A stretch of DNA of 64,000 nucleotides, taken from assembly GCA_035772785.1 (NCBI GenBank), contig JAOCPU010000002.1:1178001-1242000 (forward strand). Direction: 5' to 3'. The stretch is from Phlebiopsis flavidoalba (lineage: Eukaryota > Basidiomycota > Agaricomycetes > Polyporales > Phanerochaetaceae). This document shows, one piece after another, positions 46,794 to 58,639 of the stretch (positions are counted from its first letter, which is position 1; every line of letters begins with the position of its first letter). The position numbers were made by a program, and so were the translations under genes. Under the pieces are notes generated by a model that was not told the origin of the DNA, did not search any database, and saw nothing but the letters and a program-made list of their open reading frames with translations.

Positions 46794-49035
46794 ATGTCCG
46801 CCACAATTGAGGACTTGATCCCATTCATCTACCATGAGCGACAACAAGAAGGGTCGATGCTCTGTGCACAGCACGCTCTAAACTCTCTGCTTCGTGCGTG
46901 ATGTCCCCCCTTCGTTCTGGCCACTACTGATGCGCACCATCTCCGTAGAGGGCCCCTACGTCAGTGCACAGCTGTATATTTCTGCGGCAATGCACTCATC
47001 ATGGATTCTGCTTTCAGTTTACGGCTCCTGATCTATCAGAAATTGCACGGAGACTGGATACGATGGAACGGGGAATATGACGAGCAGAACAGAGGAGGCG
47101 AGTACCAATATGGACGACACAGGTGAGCCTCCGTTTGCTTCGTGGAGTGTGGCGTGATTTTGCAGGTCCTACAGTCTTTGAAGGGGGGTACAATAGATAT
47201 CCTTCTTCAGTGCCCAACTCGACAAAATTGTAAAGCATCCAAAATTCATGCTTGCAGTGATCCTGCACGATTTCGCGACGTCTCGAAAGGGCTGCAACTG
47301 GTCTGAGACGAGCGCAGACAAAAATACAATACGGACAATGGTCCGACGGATAATGGCTTTCGGGTTGCACATCCGCATGCCTTCTACGCGAAAGCAGCGG
47401 CGATCGCGAATGGAATCCTTGTTTCTCGATCTGCCTTCCTCCGTTATGAATCGGACAAGAGACGGCTTACTGAGTTATTCTTGCTAGGATTCTTTTCGGT
47501 ACAGGTGCTGGAAGAGGCGTTGCAGGTATGGGGGCTAACGTACGTACAAGAGCTTTTGCGTGCCTCCATGGCGTGCTAACCCGTCCTTGCTAGCCTTGTC
47601 CGATGGCGGAGCGAAGACATGCGGCCCTTCCAGGACCACCCACAGTGCGTGCAGCGATAAGATCTCTCACCGCACACGTCTCAAAAAACGTCCTCCCGCA
47701 ACAGCACGCAACTCGCGTTCGTGCTAAATCAGCACGAGCACTGGTACACCCTGCGGCGATTCGGCCCAGCGCAGCCCTCCGCCGCAGCCGACCCCGGCGA
47801 GGGCCACTGGTTCAACCTGCAACCTCGTCGCTCGAGCGTCCTGAGTGGGTCGGGAAGCTCTACCTGGGACATGTTCCTGCAGCAGGCAGAATCCCGAAGG
47901 ATGCGAAGGGGGCACACACTGCGAAGGCCGCCTGCTCCTGCGCAGTGGGTGTCGTGCGGGCAGGAGAACCATCGCTGACCACCGTCTTCGCGTGATTAGG
48001 CTACTCCGTCTTCGCGATCGCCAGCGAGATCCATCGGGCGAGCTCGCCCTCGCGCGCACGCAGGCAGCAGACGAGGTCGCGCACGGCCGTCGCTGGAGGA
48101 AGCCGACCTCCGACGCGCAGATCGGGGCACGCGCAGCGCGCCGCAGTCAGCACGCGCTGTCGTCTCAGGCACGCACCGCCGTCGCGGGCTTCGAAAGACG
48201 AGGACATAATGGAGCTCCAGGCTGCGCGGCAGGCGTCGCTTATTTGGGGCCAGGGGGGTGCGCCGCGCCGCCGAGGCAGATCGCCCGTCGCCCCCCCGCC
48301 CCGGTGGCTGCTGCCAAGCGAGCGACGCCTATTTTGGCGCAGGCTCGGGGCGCGCGACACCCATGCAGCGGCGACGGGTATGGCTCGCTGGGCCGCAGGA
48401 GGAGGACTAGGAGCGAGGAGGTGTACTACGATCGCGCGCGAAGCCATGGGGCGGAGTCGGAAGGGCGGATCCTATCTGCCCGAGACGGCGTGCCGCGAAG
48501 TGAGGCGTACATTGAGCGATGATGCGTCCGTCAGCAGGAGGTCCAGCGCTCCGTCGAGACTACCGACGTCGAGAGCGTCGTGTGCGGCGGTGCGTAATGG
48601 CTGCGGAGCGGCAGGGGCAGGAGGAGCGGAGTGTGCGCGCGATCGGTGAGGAAGCAGCGGAGGATGCACTGAGTGACGCGCGGAGAGGTGCGGAGAGGAG
48701 GCTGCCTGCCGCCTGCACCCGTGCCGCCTGCTGCGGCGTTCGGTCATGACAGGGTGTATGATGATGAGGACGAGGAGCTACAGGCTGCCCTGCGCGCGTC
48801 GCTCGAGACGGTGCCCGAGGGCTTCCGCATGCCCAGCACGCCGCCGCGCGCGCCCCCACCGTCTCTGCCGACGACGAGTGAACCACTAGCACCCCCTCCA
48901 CGCGAAGCATCGTCGGTGCCAGAAGATGAATTTGAGACGGAATCAGAAGCGGAGACGAGCTCTATTGCAGAAGCGGAACCACAGTTGAGCATGGAGGAGA
49001 TTCGGAGAAGGCGATTGGCCAGGTTCGGTGGGTAG
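46794..49035 (+). CDS. ATXN3: ataxin-3 homologue, Josephin-domain deubiquitinase with ubiquitin-interacting motifs
   Basis: A cysteine protease that trims ubiquitin chains. ATG 46794 gives MSATIEDLIPFIYHERQQEG then SMLCAQHALNSLL with the catalytic Cys. Short exons follow: EGPYVS; FTAPDLSEIARRLDTMER; NMDD; FFSVQVLEEALQVWGLT; and LVRWRSEDMRPFQDHP (47470-47640). AFVLNQHEHWYTLRRFG near 47720-47765 carries the catalytic His and GHWFNL near 47803 the Asn, so the triad is complete. MFLQQAES then YSVFAIASEI (48003-48030) closes the Josephin fold. The C-terminal half is Arg/Ala/Pro-rich, with a UIM-like MELQAARQASL near 48210 and a textbook UIM, DEDEELQAALRASLE, near 48765-48810. It ends EEIRRRRLARFGG at 49035. 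Several single-base shifts occur, for example near 47080, 47810 and 47910. Confidence 0.95.
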
Positions 49036-49039
49036 GCTG

Positions 49040-50290
49040 GTTATTGGGGTGTCTTATTCAGAGGCGGTCAGCAGGCTCGGGCACTTGTACATTATTCGTC
49101 GTTATTCTTTGCGATGCCCGAAGACGTGGACCAAGATGCGGGCGACCCTGGATCACGCTCACCACTGTCACACACGGTGAGAGTGATGCAATCTGCCCCG
49201 GGTCGCTGTTTAGTCCTGTCAAACCCTAAATAGGGAAATGACATGCCAAATAAGGCACGCCTGGGTGCTTGGGTCCGATTCTTGGTCGGAAGGGCGTGTG
49301 ATTCTGGCAAAAGGCTGTAGTTTTGCCTGGGAGTGATCCGACGCTGGCTCATTGTCGTGTAGTCAGCTGGAGAATGCAGGAGCGCGACCGAGGTGGCGGT
49401 GTTCCTCGTCTTTCCAGCTCTCCCGACACCATGTTTGACAGGCCGCGGGAGCGTCCTGGACGCGTTCGCACGCAAGACTCGCGACAAGAGACAATGCAGG
49501 GGGCAGCGGTGAGCAATGCGAAGCGAAGAGGGTTCGCGGTGGGGGCGGCACAGCACGGAGACGGGGCGTGTGGCAAAGGAGCATTGGACGGCCTGGACTG
49601 GCTTGCAGCCCTCTGTCGACTCACCGTCCTCCTGTCTGTGGTTTTCCGTGCGGTGGTCTGGTGACACAGGGAAGCGTGGGCCTTGACGCTCTCGCTGGTG
49701 TCCGCCGATTGGGGCCCGGACGAGGCTTACAGACTGATCGTTTGGAATAGGCTGATCTACTCGACGTCCTTCCCCGGAAGGGCCAACCGATGATGGGAAG
49801 GCGGTACGTGTAACGCAGATTGCCAAACGCAGCACGACCTTCTGTTCGTGTAGTGCGCGAAATAATTCCGGCCAGTACCGTTGGAAATAATCGAACATCA
49901 TTCCAAAGCGTGGCCACAACGTATTGGAGAATCTCTGGTGTGGCGGACAATCGAATGTGCTCTCTTGATTTGCGTTTGGGCCCGCACACCGTCTGGAAGT
50001 CTGCTGAGTGTCCTCCCATGGTCATTCTCACTCCTTCCAGCAAAAAAAAAAAAAAAAGAAGGAAAAGCATGGACCCTAAGTGCCCAGTATAACTTACAAA
50101 AGGCACACCGCCTCGCCCAGAAGCCCAGCTGCAATCGCCCCAGGTGGCCGCGTACCCTCCCCCCCCCCCGCCTCCCCTGCCTTTTTTCATACGCCAAAAT
50201 GGCTGACCTCCAACCGGCCAATGGCCCTGCAGGCCCCTTCCTGCCGCACACACAATGCCGCCGCGTGCTGCCAAGCCAGCACCAAAATTG
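49040..50290. other. no supported gene; homopolymer runs
   Basis: Two overlapping minus-strand frames of about 275 codons are open here but have no recognisable motif and an Arg/Pro/Ser composition expected of GC-rich chance frames. Runs of 16 A (50042-50057) and 11 C (50159-50169) are present. Confidence 0.4.
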
Positions 50291-50298
50291 GGGTTCCA

Positions 50299-51660
50299 TG
50301 GCGGACCGGGCATCAAGTGGGTCCACGGCGGTGTCTGTGCTTCTCCGATTCGAACACTAACTTTCTCTCGCGGCGTTAGGTACTTTCTCGTGGCAGTGGC
50401 ACGTATGTTACGGCCACTGCGGTTGTTTTTCTTTCGCTGCTCCACCTGTGGCCGTTATCACAACTATGCCGACGGCCTCAAGGTCATTGCGTGCAAGTAG
50501 TGTTCATCATGCCTCCTTGTGGGTGTTCACTCTAACCTGTTTGCGCGAAAGTCGCCCGTGTCATCATGTTCCCGAAGGTATGTTGCTCTGGTGAACGTTT
50601 CGGGCATTTCTGACCTCTACTTTCCAGGATTCACTCACGCACATTACGGACCCAGCCAAGAGCTCGTTCGCGGGTTTCCTGGCAGTCGGAGGTGCAGGAC
50701 TCATCGACGCGGCGGTGGTGAGCAACCTTGTCAAAATCAAAGTCTAGGCGCCCATTTAACCTTTTCTCCAGAACGTCGTGCGCGACTGGCACCCGGGAGC
50801 AAAGAATGGTCTCCTGTTCGCCATCTACGGTCTTTGGTGGCTGGACGCGTTCTTTGCGTGGTTCACCTGCTTCGGTGTCATCTTCTTCATCCTCGGCCAA
50901 AAGACAAAGGACCTCTCAAAGGTCATGGCCATCTGGATCATCCCTTGCGTTTCCATGATCGCGTCGGCCAGTTGCGGTGGTCTCCTCGCAGGCACTCTCT
51001 ACCCCGAATTCCCTAGGCTCGCGTTGATCACCACGACGTTTGCGATTACCATGGGTGTCATTGGTCTCTCGTTCACGATGATGATCACCTTCGGTTTCCT
51101 CCTCCGCCTCTTCATCCACGGCGCACCCGAGGGCATGATCGCGCTCGCGAGCTTCAACATCCTCACCCCGCTCGGCCAGGGAGGCTTCTGTCTCCTGATC
51201 AACGGCGCGAACTTCTCCAAGCTCGTTCCCTACGTCATGGGCGACGACTTCCCCGAGATCGAAATCGCAGGAAAGCTCATCTTCTCGGTCTGCTTCTGCG
51301 GCGCGTACGTGCTCTGGTGCATGGGTATCGCCTGGATTATGCTCTCCATCTTCTCCATCTTCCGCCGCGTCAGGAAGCTCCCCCGCTTCGGCATCGCCTG
51401 GTGGCAGTCTTGTCATATCTCTCCCGAAACGGCACATTCGGCGCTGCATCAGTCCAGCCTCTGGGCAACGTCCCGAGTAGACGAACTTTACCACGGCTCT
51501 CGGCGCCGCGCTGTCGCCTTCATCGTTCTTTCATGATCGTAGGACCATCCTCATCAGCCTGCGCCCACCAGGACCATACCCCGCCTTCATCCCCGGCACG
51601 ATGTTCCTCACCACCCGCGCCCTGATACTTCAGCCCAGGCCGCCGCAAGAAGCGCGTGGT
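50299..51660 (+). CDS. SSU1: sulfite efflux transporter, TDT/SLAC1-like family (SSU1), paralogue 3
   Basis: A third TDT-family transporter. The N-terminal third is broken by closely spaced indels but can be followed: RYFSWQWHV (50380), TATAVVFLSLLHLWP (50410-50450), YHNYADGLKVIA (50455-50492), VVFIM, then ARVIMFPK before an intron (GTATGT...TTCCAG, 50578-50630). The next exon is DSLTHITDPAKSSFAGFLAV and GGAGLIDAAV, then an intron (GTGAGC...CTCCAG, 50719-50772). From NVVRDWHPGAKN a frame of about 210 codons is intact: LLFAIYGLWWLDAFFAWFTC, IWIIPCVSMIASASCGGLL, GVIGLSFTMMITFGFLLRLF, LTPLGQGGFCLLINGANFS and the helix with AGKLIFSVCFCGAYVLW. After FGIAWW near 51405 a shift moves NGTFGAASVQ into another frame. 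Start at 50299 and end near 51660 are approximate. It is more distant from paralogues 1 and 2 than they are from each other by eye. Confidence 0.93.
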
Positions 51661-51669
51661 TAAAAATCG

Positions 51670-53000
51670 ACGCACCAAAGCGCCGACCCCCTGCCTGAGG
51701 AGAAGAACCCAGAGTCGCCCCAGCCCCGCATTAGCCGCCGCCAGCACTCCCACGAGCGCTCTGACCACTCGACGCTCATAAGTCAGCAGCTTCATGAGCA
51801 GGCCGGAAATCGCTCTTCCCAGTCCATTGCCCACGACGGTCTATACAGGCATTGACGACCCGCAGTCCGGTCCCCAGGAGCTACCATGCGTTATTACATC
51901 CGCAAGATTGTGCAGGGGAACATCAGTGCTGCTTCCTGCGCACCCAAACATCGCCCTATAAATCACTGGATTCTCCACATTTTGGGACCGTAGCCATAGC
52001 TGTAAGAACGAAACTAGTTTACGATTAGATTTACTCCCATCGACGTTCTCGTAGGAATACCATCATCGCACTTAGACATTCGCCCACGTCGTCCCATTCT
52101 TTTCTGGGTATTTGTAATAGTCCCACTCGCCATCTTCAATAGGCAATCATGCACTCGCATTCACACACAGCGCTGGATCGATTTTCCCCCGCTGGAAGGC
52201 TTTGCTCACATTATACTCGTTCACATAATAACCTCATGCATTAATACACATCGCTTTAGTAATATTCAACCCGCAAGTCGCCCGAGACAGGATTTTTTCT
52301 ATTCGGAGCGACCGCCCCATGGCCAAAAAGAAAGCCCATGCTTGCGCCATACTCATCAAATATATCCTCGCCACAACTCTTTTCCCCTCAACCGAGCAAG
52401 CGGAACAGACTCAGGGACTCTCCCACCGGCGGATCACCCGAAACCCGAGCCTCCAGCCCACCCCAGCCAGCCCCTCTCGCACCCGTCCCAGCGCAAGCAC
52501 AAGCCCACAAATCGCCCCCCCCGCCGTGCATTCGCCACACAGCCCATGCGGAGCGCCCGTCCGATCTTGGTCCAGGACACCGCCACGCGGACCGCGACTC
52601 CCCCCGGCATGATCCACTGACGCCCTCCAGCGCAGAGGCAGGCACGAGGGCCCGCTGCCTCTGACGACCCCGCACTGCCGCCGAGCACGTCTCGCCACCT
52701 CCCGCCAGATGAGCGAACCATGACCCACACATCTGCAGCGCGCGCGCGCTCCCTGAGCGACGGACGGGGGACGCCGCCCAGCAGCGCGCCCCGACCCGTC
52801 AGACGTCCCCGGGCGATCGCGATGAGGCCGATGGTGACGCCTGTGTGGTCGTCAGCTTGCTAGCTGGTTGGGGAGGGGGGGGGACAGGGGGTACGCGGCC
52901 TGCATTTGGCCTTATGGTGGGTGTCAGCGCGAGCCGGAGCGCGGTCGTGGCGAGGGGCCGACAGGCTTCGAAGCGCGAAGGCGCCGACATGCGAGGTATG
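51670..53000. other. no supported gene, GC- and C-rich from 52.3 kb
   Basis: At 52380-52860 the plus strand is rich in C, giving Pro/Ser/Arg frames in every phase. None contains a motif. A run of ten G follows near 52873-52882. Nothing functional is recognised. Confidence 0.4.
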
Positions 53001-53930
53001 TCCTCGATTCTGTCCGAGTTTTTCGCTGGAAAGTCGTGGGTTCCATGGGTTTTGTTGCGTCATTGTGAACAGGGAGCCGGACCCACTCCACATTCGCTTG
53101 AGCCACGTAATCGAGTGCGATGACGATATTGGAAATGATGCTGCCACACAAGATGCCGACGACGGGTACTGGAACGGAGAAATATGTATGAGGGACATGG
53201 AAGAGTGCTAAAGTAAACAATAAGAGACCGTACTGAACACTGTGGGCCGCCAGAAAGGCTCCTCGGACAGTGCGTAACGAACGCCTAGAATAGCGACAGG
53301 TATAGTAGATCCGAGGCTAGCAAGTAAGACTGACAGGAACTGTATAAAATTAGCTCAAACGCGGTGTGTGTAGGGTGTGTAGAGATAACCATTCCCCTGT
53401 GTCTTCGGTTGGTTTCATTGATGACTGGGTTGTTGACGTGGGTGCTCCGGAGAATGGAAATGAACGGTGTAGGACTCCACCCTATTTCTGCAGTACCCAA
53501 AAGATTGAGTAGGACTAGACGAAACCACACTGAAAAAGGATATAGGTCACATATTGGAAGGGATTACTTACAAGCCAATCGCCGCTACCGCCCAAGGATT
53601 ATCGGTGTCGAATACTCTCTGAAGTACTAAGGCGACAAGCGGACAGCTGTATAACACACACCGCAGCGCAGATGTGACGAGCAACGTCCCCACTCCGAGG
53701 CGCAAAACCCTTGACGACACGACCGCGTCGAAGAAGATGAAGCCTGAAGGCAAGGCCAACGTTCGACCAGGACAGCTGGGCCGCTGGCTTGCTTGGGTAC
53801 ACCATCCATCGTCACAGAGGGTTCCGAAGCCAAGTATGCACCGGCAACAAGACTCGGAATGCGACGCGCTACGCCGCTGATGAAACTTTGCTCCCGTAGA
53901 TAAGCGTGCGTTGACGTACGCTGTGAGCAC
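53000..53930 (-). CDS. possible multipass membrane protein, unidentified
   Basis: Hydrophobic segments occur in sequence on the minus strand: VLRLGVGTLLVTSALRCVLY (about 53710-53650), MWFRLVLLNLLG (53530-53495), QYGLLLFTLALFHV (53240-53200) and VVGILCGSIISNIVIALDYV (53160-53100). They are in different phases and could be exons of one membrane protein of the kind common in agaricomycetes. No diagnostic motif was found. Confidence 0.3.
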
Positions 53931-55369
53931 GCCCGGGCGATGAACCTGTCGCTGGATGTTGCCCCATTGCAGTCTCGCCCGCTCTCAGGAACGCGAGACA
54001 TCAGGTCACACCGGTGCTGCGCTCGGTGGTTCCATTAGCCCTCAGTTGCGGACGCCAAGTTCTTTCTCTTGGGGTGTGGAAAGTCTGACACCACTCTCGC
54101 AAACAAATGGAGCGGCGGCCTTCGTAACAAATATTGTGGTATAAAAACTAGCTATGTCTGAAGGTCAGCTCGCGGAAACTAATTTACTCATACAGCGTGG
54201 AAATATCTCTTGTTACATATGTTTAAAATTCAGATGATGCCACAGGTCGTGGTGCAGGAGCAACGGACACGAAAACGCAGAAGACGACGCGCGACCTACA
54301 AACAATTTAGACTTTGCTTTATGTAAGACACGCGTGTCTAAAAGAGCGCTACGACCGCGTCTTCTTATCGACGCGTCCCACCGGCCAGAGGTATTTTCTT
54401 CGGGAAACCATAGTATCATGGTTATCTCAGACTTCAAATGGCTTGCCCCAACATTGGCATCGAATTATCATTCCTGTCACTGGAAACCCCAGAACATCCC
54501 TCTTCCGCCCATGGACTCCGGGCCTGGCACAGGAGCAACGTCGACGCTAACATGGCGCAAACGTCGGTAGCCCGTTCCGTTCTGCTTCATTGTGCTTGAT
54601 GCCTTCGTATCAACCGCATTCCAACTGGGTATCGGGACGTCGATAAATATCTGCAGCTACCGATGTGTTGTTCAGCTTGTCGCTTGGTTGCATTGATACT
54701 ACGCCTAAAGGTCTTCTGAAGCTGACGATCCTTGGGCGCGTAGCTGGAATATGCAAAAGAAAATAAATGCATTATATTTTATCCCTTGCGCCGTCCCACT
54801 TACTTTTGTTAGTTCTCCTCAAACTTGATGGGGACACTCGAGATTGGTCAGTCTATATCAAACCATATCATCAGGCACCTGCCATGAAGTTCTAACGGAC
54901 GACTGTGATAAGTCTTGAACAAGGCAAGACAGAGATACAAAAAAACATGCCGTCGGTAGTCTACGTTCCCAACGTTTTCGTAAATGACTAATGCCTCAAA
55001 ATATTTCGCTCAGTTCATCTTTGTCTCCTTGTGAGCAATGTTGCATCCACAATTCCCGTCGCCGTGATTGGTATTCGCTTTGGCCATGTCAGTCAAGAAC
55101 GGTTCTGGAAGCCGACGCAATACAGTGGTCTAACGAGTTTTGATCATGAAATGTCACTACCCGCTAACGCACCTACCTAGTTTCCTAGTTCCCCGTGGTT
55201 TGGGAATGCTATGTTGGTATGGAATAGCAATCTCTGGAATCGTAGTGGCGGTGAACTACGTCCTCGCGGCTTGAAATGCAGTAAGTCCCGCACCGGTAGT
55301 CATCCTGAGACGCGTGTCAAACTTGCTTCGCAGTCTTGAAACAAAGACAATGTGGTACTTAGGACGTCT
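53931..55369. other. gene-free stretch
   Basis: Only short frames are present and none has a motif. Confidence 0.4.
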
Positions 55370-55900
55370 CTATATTGGCGTTCGCGGTGGCGTCGCGTCT
55401 CGAGGCGTAGGCAGGCCATCGCCACTGAAGCTCTTCGCCTGAAACGCTCTGACACCACAGCGTCTCAGCCACGATGAGGTAAAATTAGTCAGTTTGAGTC
55501 CATACCATAAGCCACGTTCTAACGGATTGAACAGCGATGCCTGGGGATTGTCTCGATCCCTGGTAATGATGACGCGTTGCGCATCCTGTAGGGGGCTCTT
55601 CGGTGGAAGCAGGCCCTGCCCCGGCTGCAAGACATGCGTCCATAATGTTCATGATCTCCGCCAGCACCGCGCTTGCCAAGCCACATGTCCACGATTGCAT
55701 TCACTCCTGCACAGCATCGCTTGTTGATACAGAAAGCCGCATTCGTATCGAGAAGATCGACAACCGTGCGCATGCGATTCGTGGACTGCAGGCTCAAGAC
55801 GACGTTTGTGGAAAGGGCAGCTCAGCCATTGGTCAGCGGTCTTTGGTGCGGTGCCGTTGCGATGTTTGGCAGGTGCTTGGGCTTGCGTTGGGAAGAGCAC
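55370..55900 (-). CDS. possible unidentified protein
   Basis: Minus-strand frames give SAVLAEIMNIMDACLAAGAG (about 55670-55610) and NPLERGLWYGLKLTNF (about 55530-55480), both protein-like. No family is recognised and the exon structure is unclear. It could be chance. Confidence 0.2.
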
Positions 55901-55934
55901 CAGGTCAGGTGAGACCGAACCCTTTGGTCAACTG

Positions 55935-57290
55935 AAGTACCTGCATGAACTTAGCACGCTGTCGCATCCTTGCTTAACAACCATAAAAAATGAACTCATA
56001 CCGCATACAACTAGGATTACTCATGGTATGGAGAGGGAATTGCACGATCAACAGTCCAGTCAGTCACCGGTAGTAGTAGAAACGCAGGATTGAGCTGCCA
56101 ATTCGTAAGGCAGCTCATATGATTTGAGCTGTATGCTAGTACGGTCACCGCATTTCGGTGTATCTATTTCAGACCAAACCCCCCCCTCCGGACGAAAGTG
56201 CCGTAATTTTTTTCGGATACTCTGCCACAGTCGTGGGTAGTTATTTCATAGGGGTGGAATGTGGTAGCATTTTGAGTGAGCTGTGGCAGGCTGTCAGCTC
56301 AGAGGCCATTGCCCACTGCGTCGCCTGGCTGGGCACCCTTGATGCGACTCTCGTCATGACACGTGCAATTTGGTGCTACATTCCGGTACTATGGCAAGTC
56401 TAGTGATCATGAATGTTTGACAGACTAATACGCTCCAGCCTCACCCCGAATACAATTTCGCATTAGTAGAACTTGGCGACTCAGCGAAGTCCGCAAGTTT
56501 GTAACAACAGGGTTTGATTTAGATGTCGAATGGGCCACCGCGGAGTATTAGTCGGTGTATGACAAATGCTTACGATGTCTGTAACTATCGAGCTTTGTCC
56601 CAAAGGTCGACAAACGAGCAAAGTCGGTACAGACTGAGCGAATTGAACGGGATCTATGGTCCAAACAATGAAATTCAAACTCAGACTCTAAGCGATGAAG
56701 GATAGCAATTTCTCTGTGTCCGTCCCTTAGCCCCGCCACCTTTGAGGCGATACAGGGCTGCGGGCCTGCGGCTCCCGTTCAAATAGCTTGAAGACGACAT
56801 CATGTGACTCTTGAAGACTCTTCTGTTGGTTGAGTGTGCTGCCCCGCGACTGTAAATTGTCATTGTATTCGTGATCTCACAGTGTGCACTGAGGACTTAT
56901 CGCGCCTCTAGGCTCTAATTTGTCGCTGAAAAAGACACAAACCGGAATGAAGTTTACAGCTTGTCACGCCTGATGACACGGTTTATCGTATTTGTTGATG
57001 TCCGACAAAGAATATCGTAGTCAAAGCCAGAAGCGATGATTCAAGGCAAAGAAACAAAGCGTTGACAATGATCACAGCTTGCGGCCTACCTTAAAGCACA
57101 AGAATCACGTCATTCGGTACTAAATTGTTTCCAAGTAATGCATTTCAAGTAGCGGCGACGGACTTGGCTACAGCGATGACACGGGTATGCAAGATGGAAA
57201 AATAACGAGATTAGCTAGGATGAGCAGCTGCTGCAACGGTCTGTCAGCTTCAAGTGGCAGGATTTTGTGGTGTAACGCCTACCACATGTC
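55935..57290. other. gene-free stretch
   Basis: A plus-strand frame at 56158-56403 is somewhat hydrophobic but has no family motif. Nothing else is seen. Confidence 0.35.
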
Positions 57291-57298
57291 ACTCTAGC

Positions 57299-57870
57299 CT
57301 ATGCTGTGAACGCGACGGGCCACCTAGGTGGCTGCGGGCGCTGGCGCCGGTAGAGCCGGAGCCAGGCTGTTGACGTTATCCACCGCTTGGTCCAAAGGTC
57401 CTGGTCTCGGGTCCCAAGGTACCTGGCGGGCGCTCGGGCCTCAGTCCCAAACGAGATGGACTTCGTCAACGTCTCCACGACCTCAAATGCTCTGATGATA
57501 GTCACGGTCGCTTTCACGTGATACGTGACCGTGCATTTCTTGCACGAGCACATTCTTGTGGATCTTCACGTCCTTATCGCACTTGATAGTCCAGACGTCG
57601 CAATCGACGACTCTCCGAGACAATCGGACTCCTTTGTTGCCGCAGGCAGGGCCAAAGCACAACCTAACAAAGTTCATGTTAGAGCTCAATAACACAAATC
57701 GCTGCATTTCAAGGAAATGATAACATACCCCACAGCTCTTTGTAAGCGCGTTGAAATCCATTGAGGGCTAGTGATTGAATTGTACTTGGTGGTACTGGGG
57801 CGACTGGTGGAGCAGTACTGAGCGAGTTGGCTGGGTGGAAACGGTGGATGGAGTCCACTTTTAAGCAAAG
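57299..57870 (-). CDS. possible unidentified protein with one intron
   Basis: NGFQRAYKELWG near 57765-57728 runs into a plausible intron (GTATGTTATC...TTGTTAG, 57728-57663). Two phases then read protein-like: LCFGPACGNKGVRL and, later, KCTVTYHVKATVTIIRAFEV (about 57550-57485). A Pro/Ala-rich end (SLAPALPAPAPAAT) closes it near 57320. Family unknown. Confidence 0.28.
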
Positions 57871-58250
57871 GAGACTATAGGCGCGTGACACCAACTTGTC
57901 ACTCTCGATAAAGACAAGTTGTGCATAAAGTCCTCACCATACCAAGCGTATCAAGCGGGCCGATGATCAGCTTCCAAGCATGAGTTAAATCCCGAACTCG
58001 ATTATCTCGAAAAGTATCATCTTCGGCGGGAGGAACTGGGGATCAATAAGAGCCGGATAGCCTGGAACCATTCATCGCCATTGTGGACCATTCGTTGCTT
58101 TGATATTGTTTATAGTTCATTCATCACTGATACGGACATCGTTATCTCCCGTATGTCAGAGCAAGCTAGATGATTTTGCATGGAGGAATTTTGATGGGAG
58201 TGATTCCAGTGAAGGCCCAAACAGCTTTGAGATGTTCTGCGACAAAGAAC

Positions 58251-58628
58251 TCATAGCGATAGTCCCATTCTTTCTCGTACCCACGCTCGACCATTCAAGG
58301 CAAGGAATGGCATATTTGTGTCCATTCTCGGAGTGCTTCTGAGGCCTGGGGTCACACGACTTTCAAAAAACTCGATCTTCTGGCAGCGGCGAACGTCGGC
58401 AAACGAGGAGTTATGAGAGCCTCGAGGCAAAACAGCTAATAATGAGACGATCAATTGTAACGTTTCCGGTCCGAGCTGATGTGGTCCAACTGTACTGTTG
58501 AACTTCGTGGATCCCGCCCTTGACAGTCGCTCTGCATTCTTCGGGTCGGACATTTTGCTAAGCGATTTATCTAGAACTAAGCCAAAATGACACAATGCGC
58601 TGAGGATTCGTTCAGTGCTCTCTTGCAT
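58251..58628 (-). CDS. possible unidentified protein
   Basis: A 125-codon frame contains ILSALCHFGLVLDKSLSKM and PETLQLIVSLLAVLPRGS, which could form amphipathic helices. No family was recognised. The first codon in this frame is uncertain. Confidence 0.3.
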   Translation of the reverse strand: MQESTERILSALCHFGLVLDKSLSKMSDPKNAERLSRAGSTKFNSTVGPHQLGPETLQLIVSLLAVLPRGSHNSSFADVRRCQKIEFFESRVTPGLRSTPRMDTNMPFLALNGRAWVRERMGLSL

Positions 58629-58639
58629 GACTCTCAGTG

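Noticed and set aside
49092..50445. Two overlapping minus-strand frames of about 275 codons
   Set aside because: No motif, domain-like pattern or splice logic, Arg/Pro/Ser-rich composition expected of chance frames in GC-rich DNA, and they overlap each other and the start of SSU1 paralogue 3.
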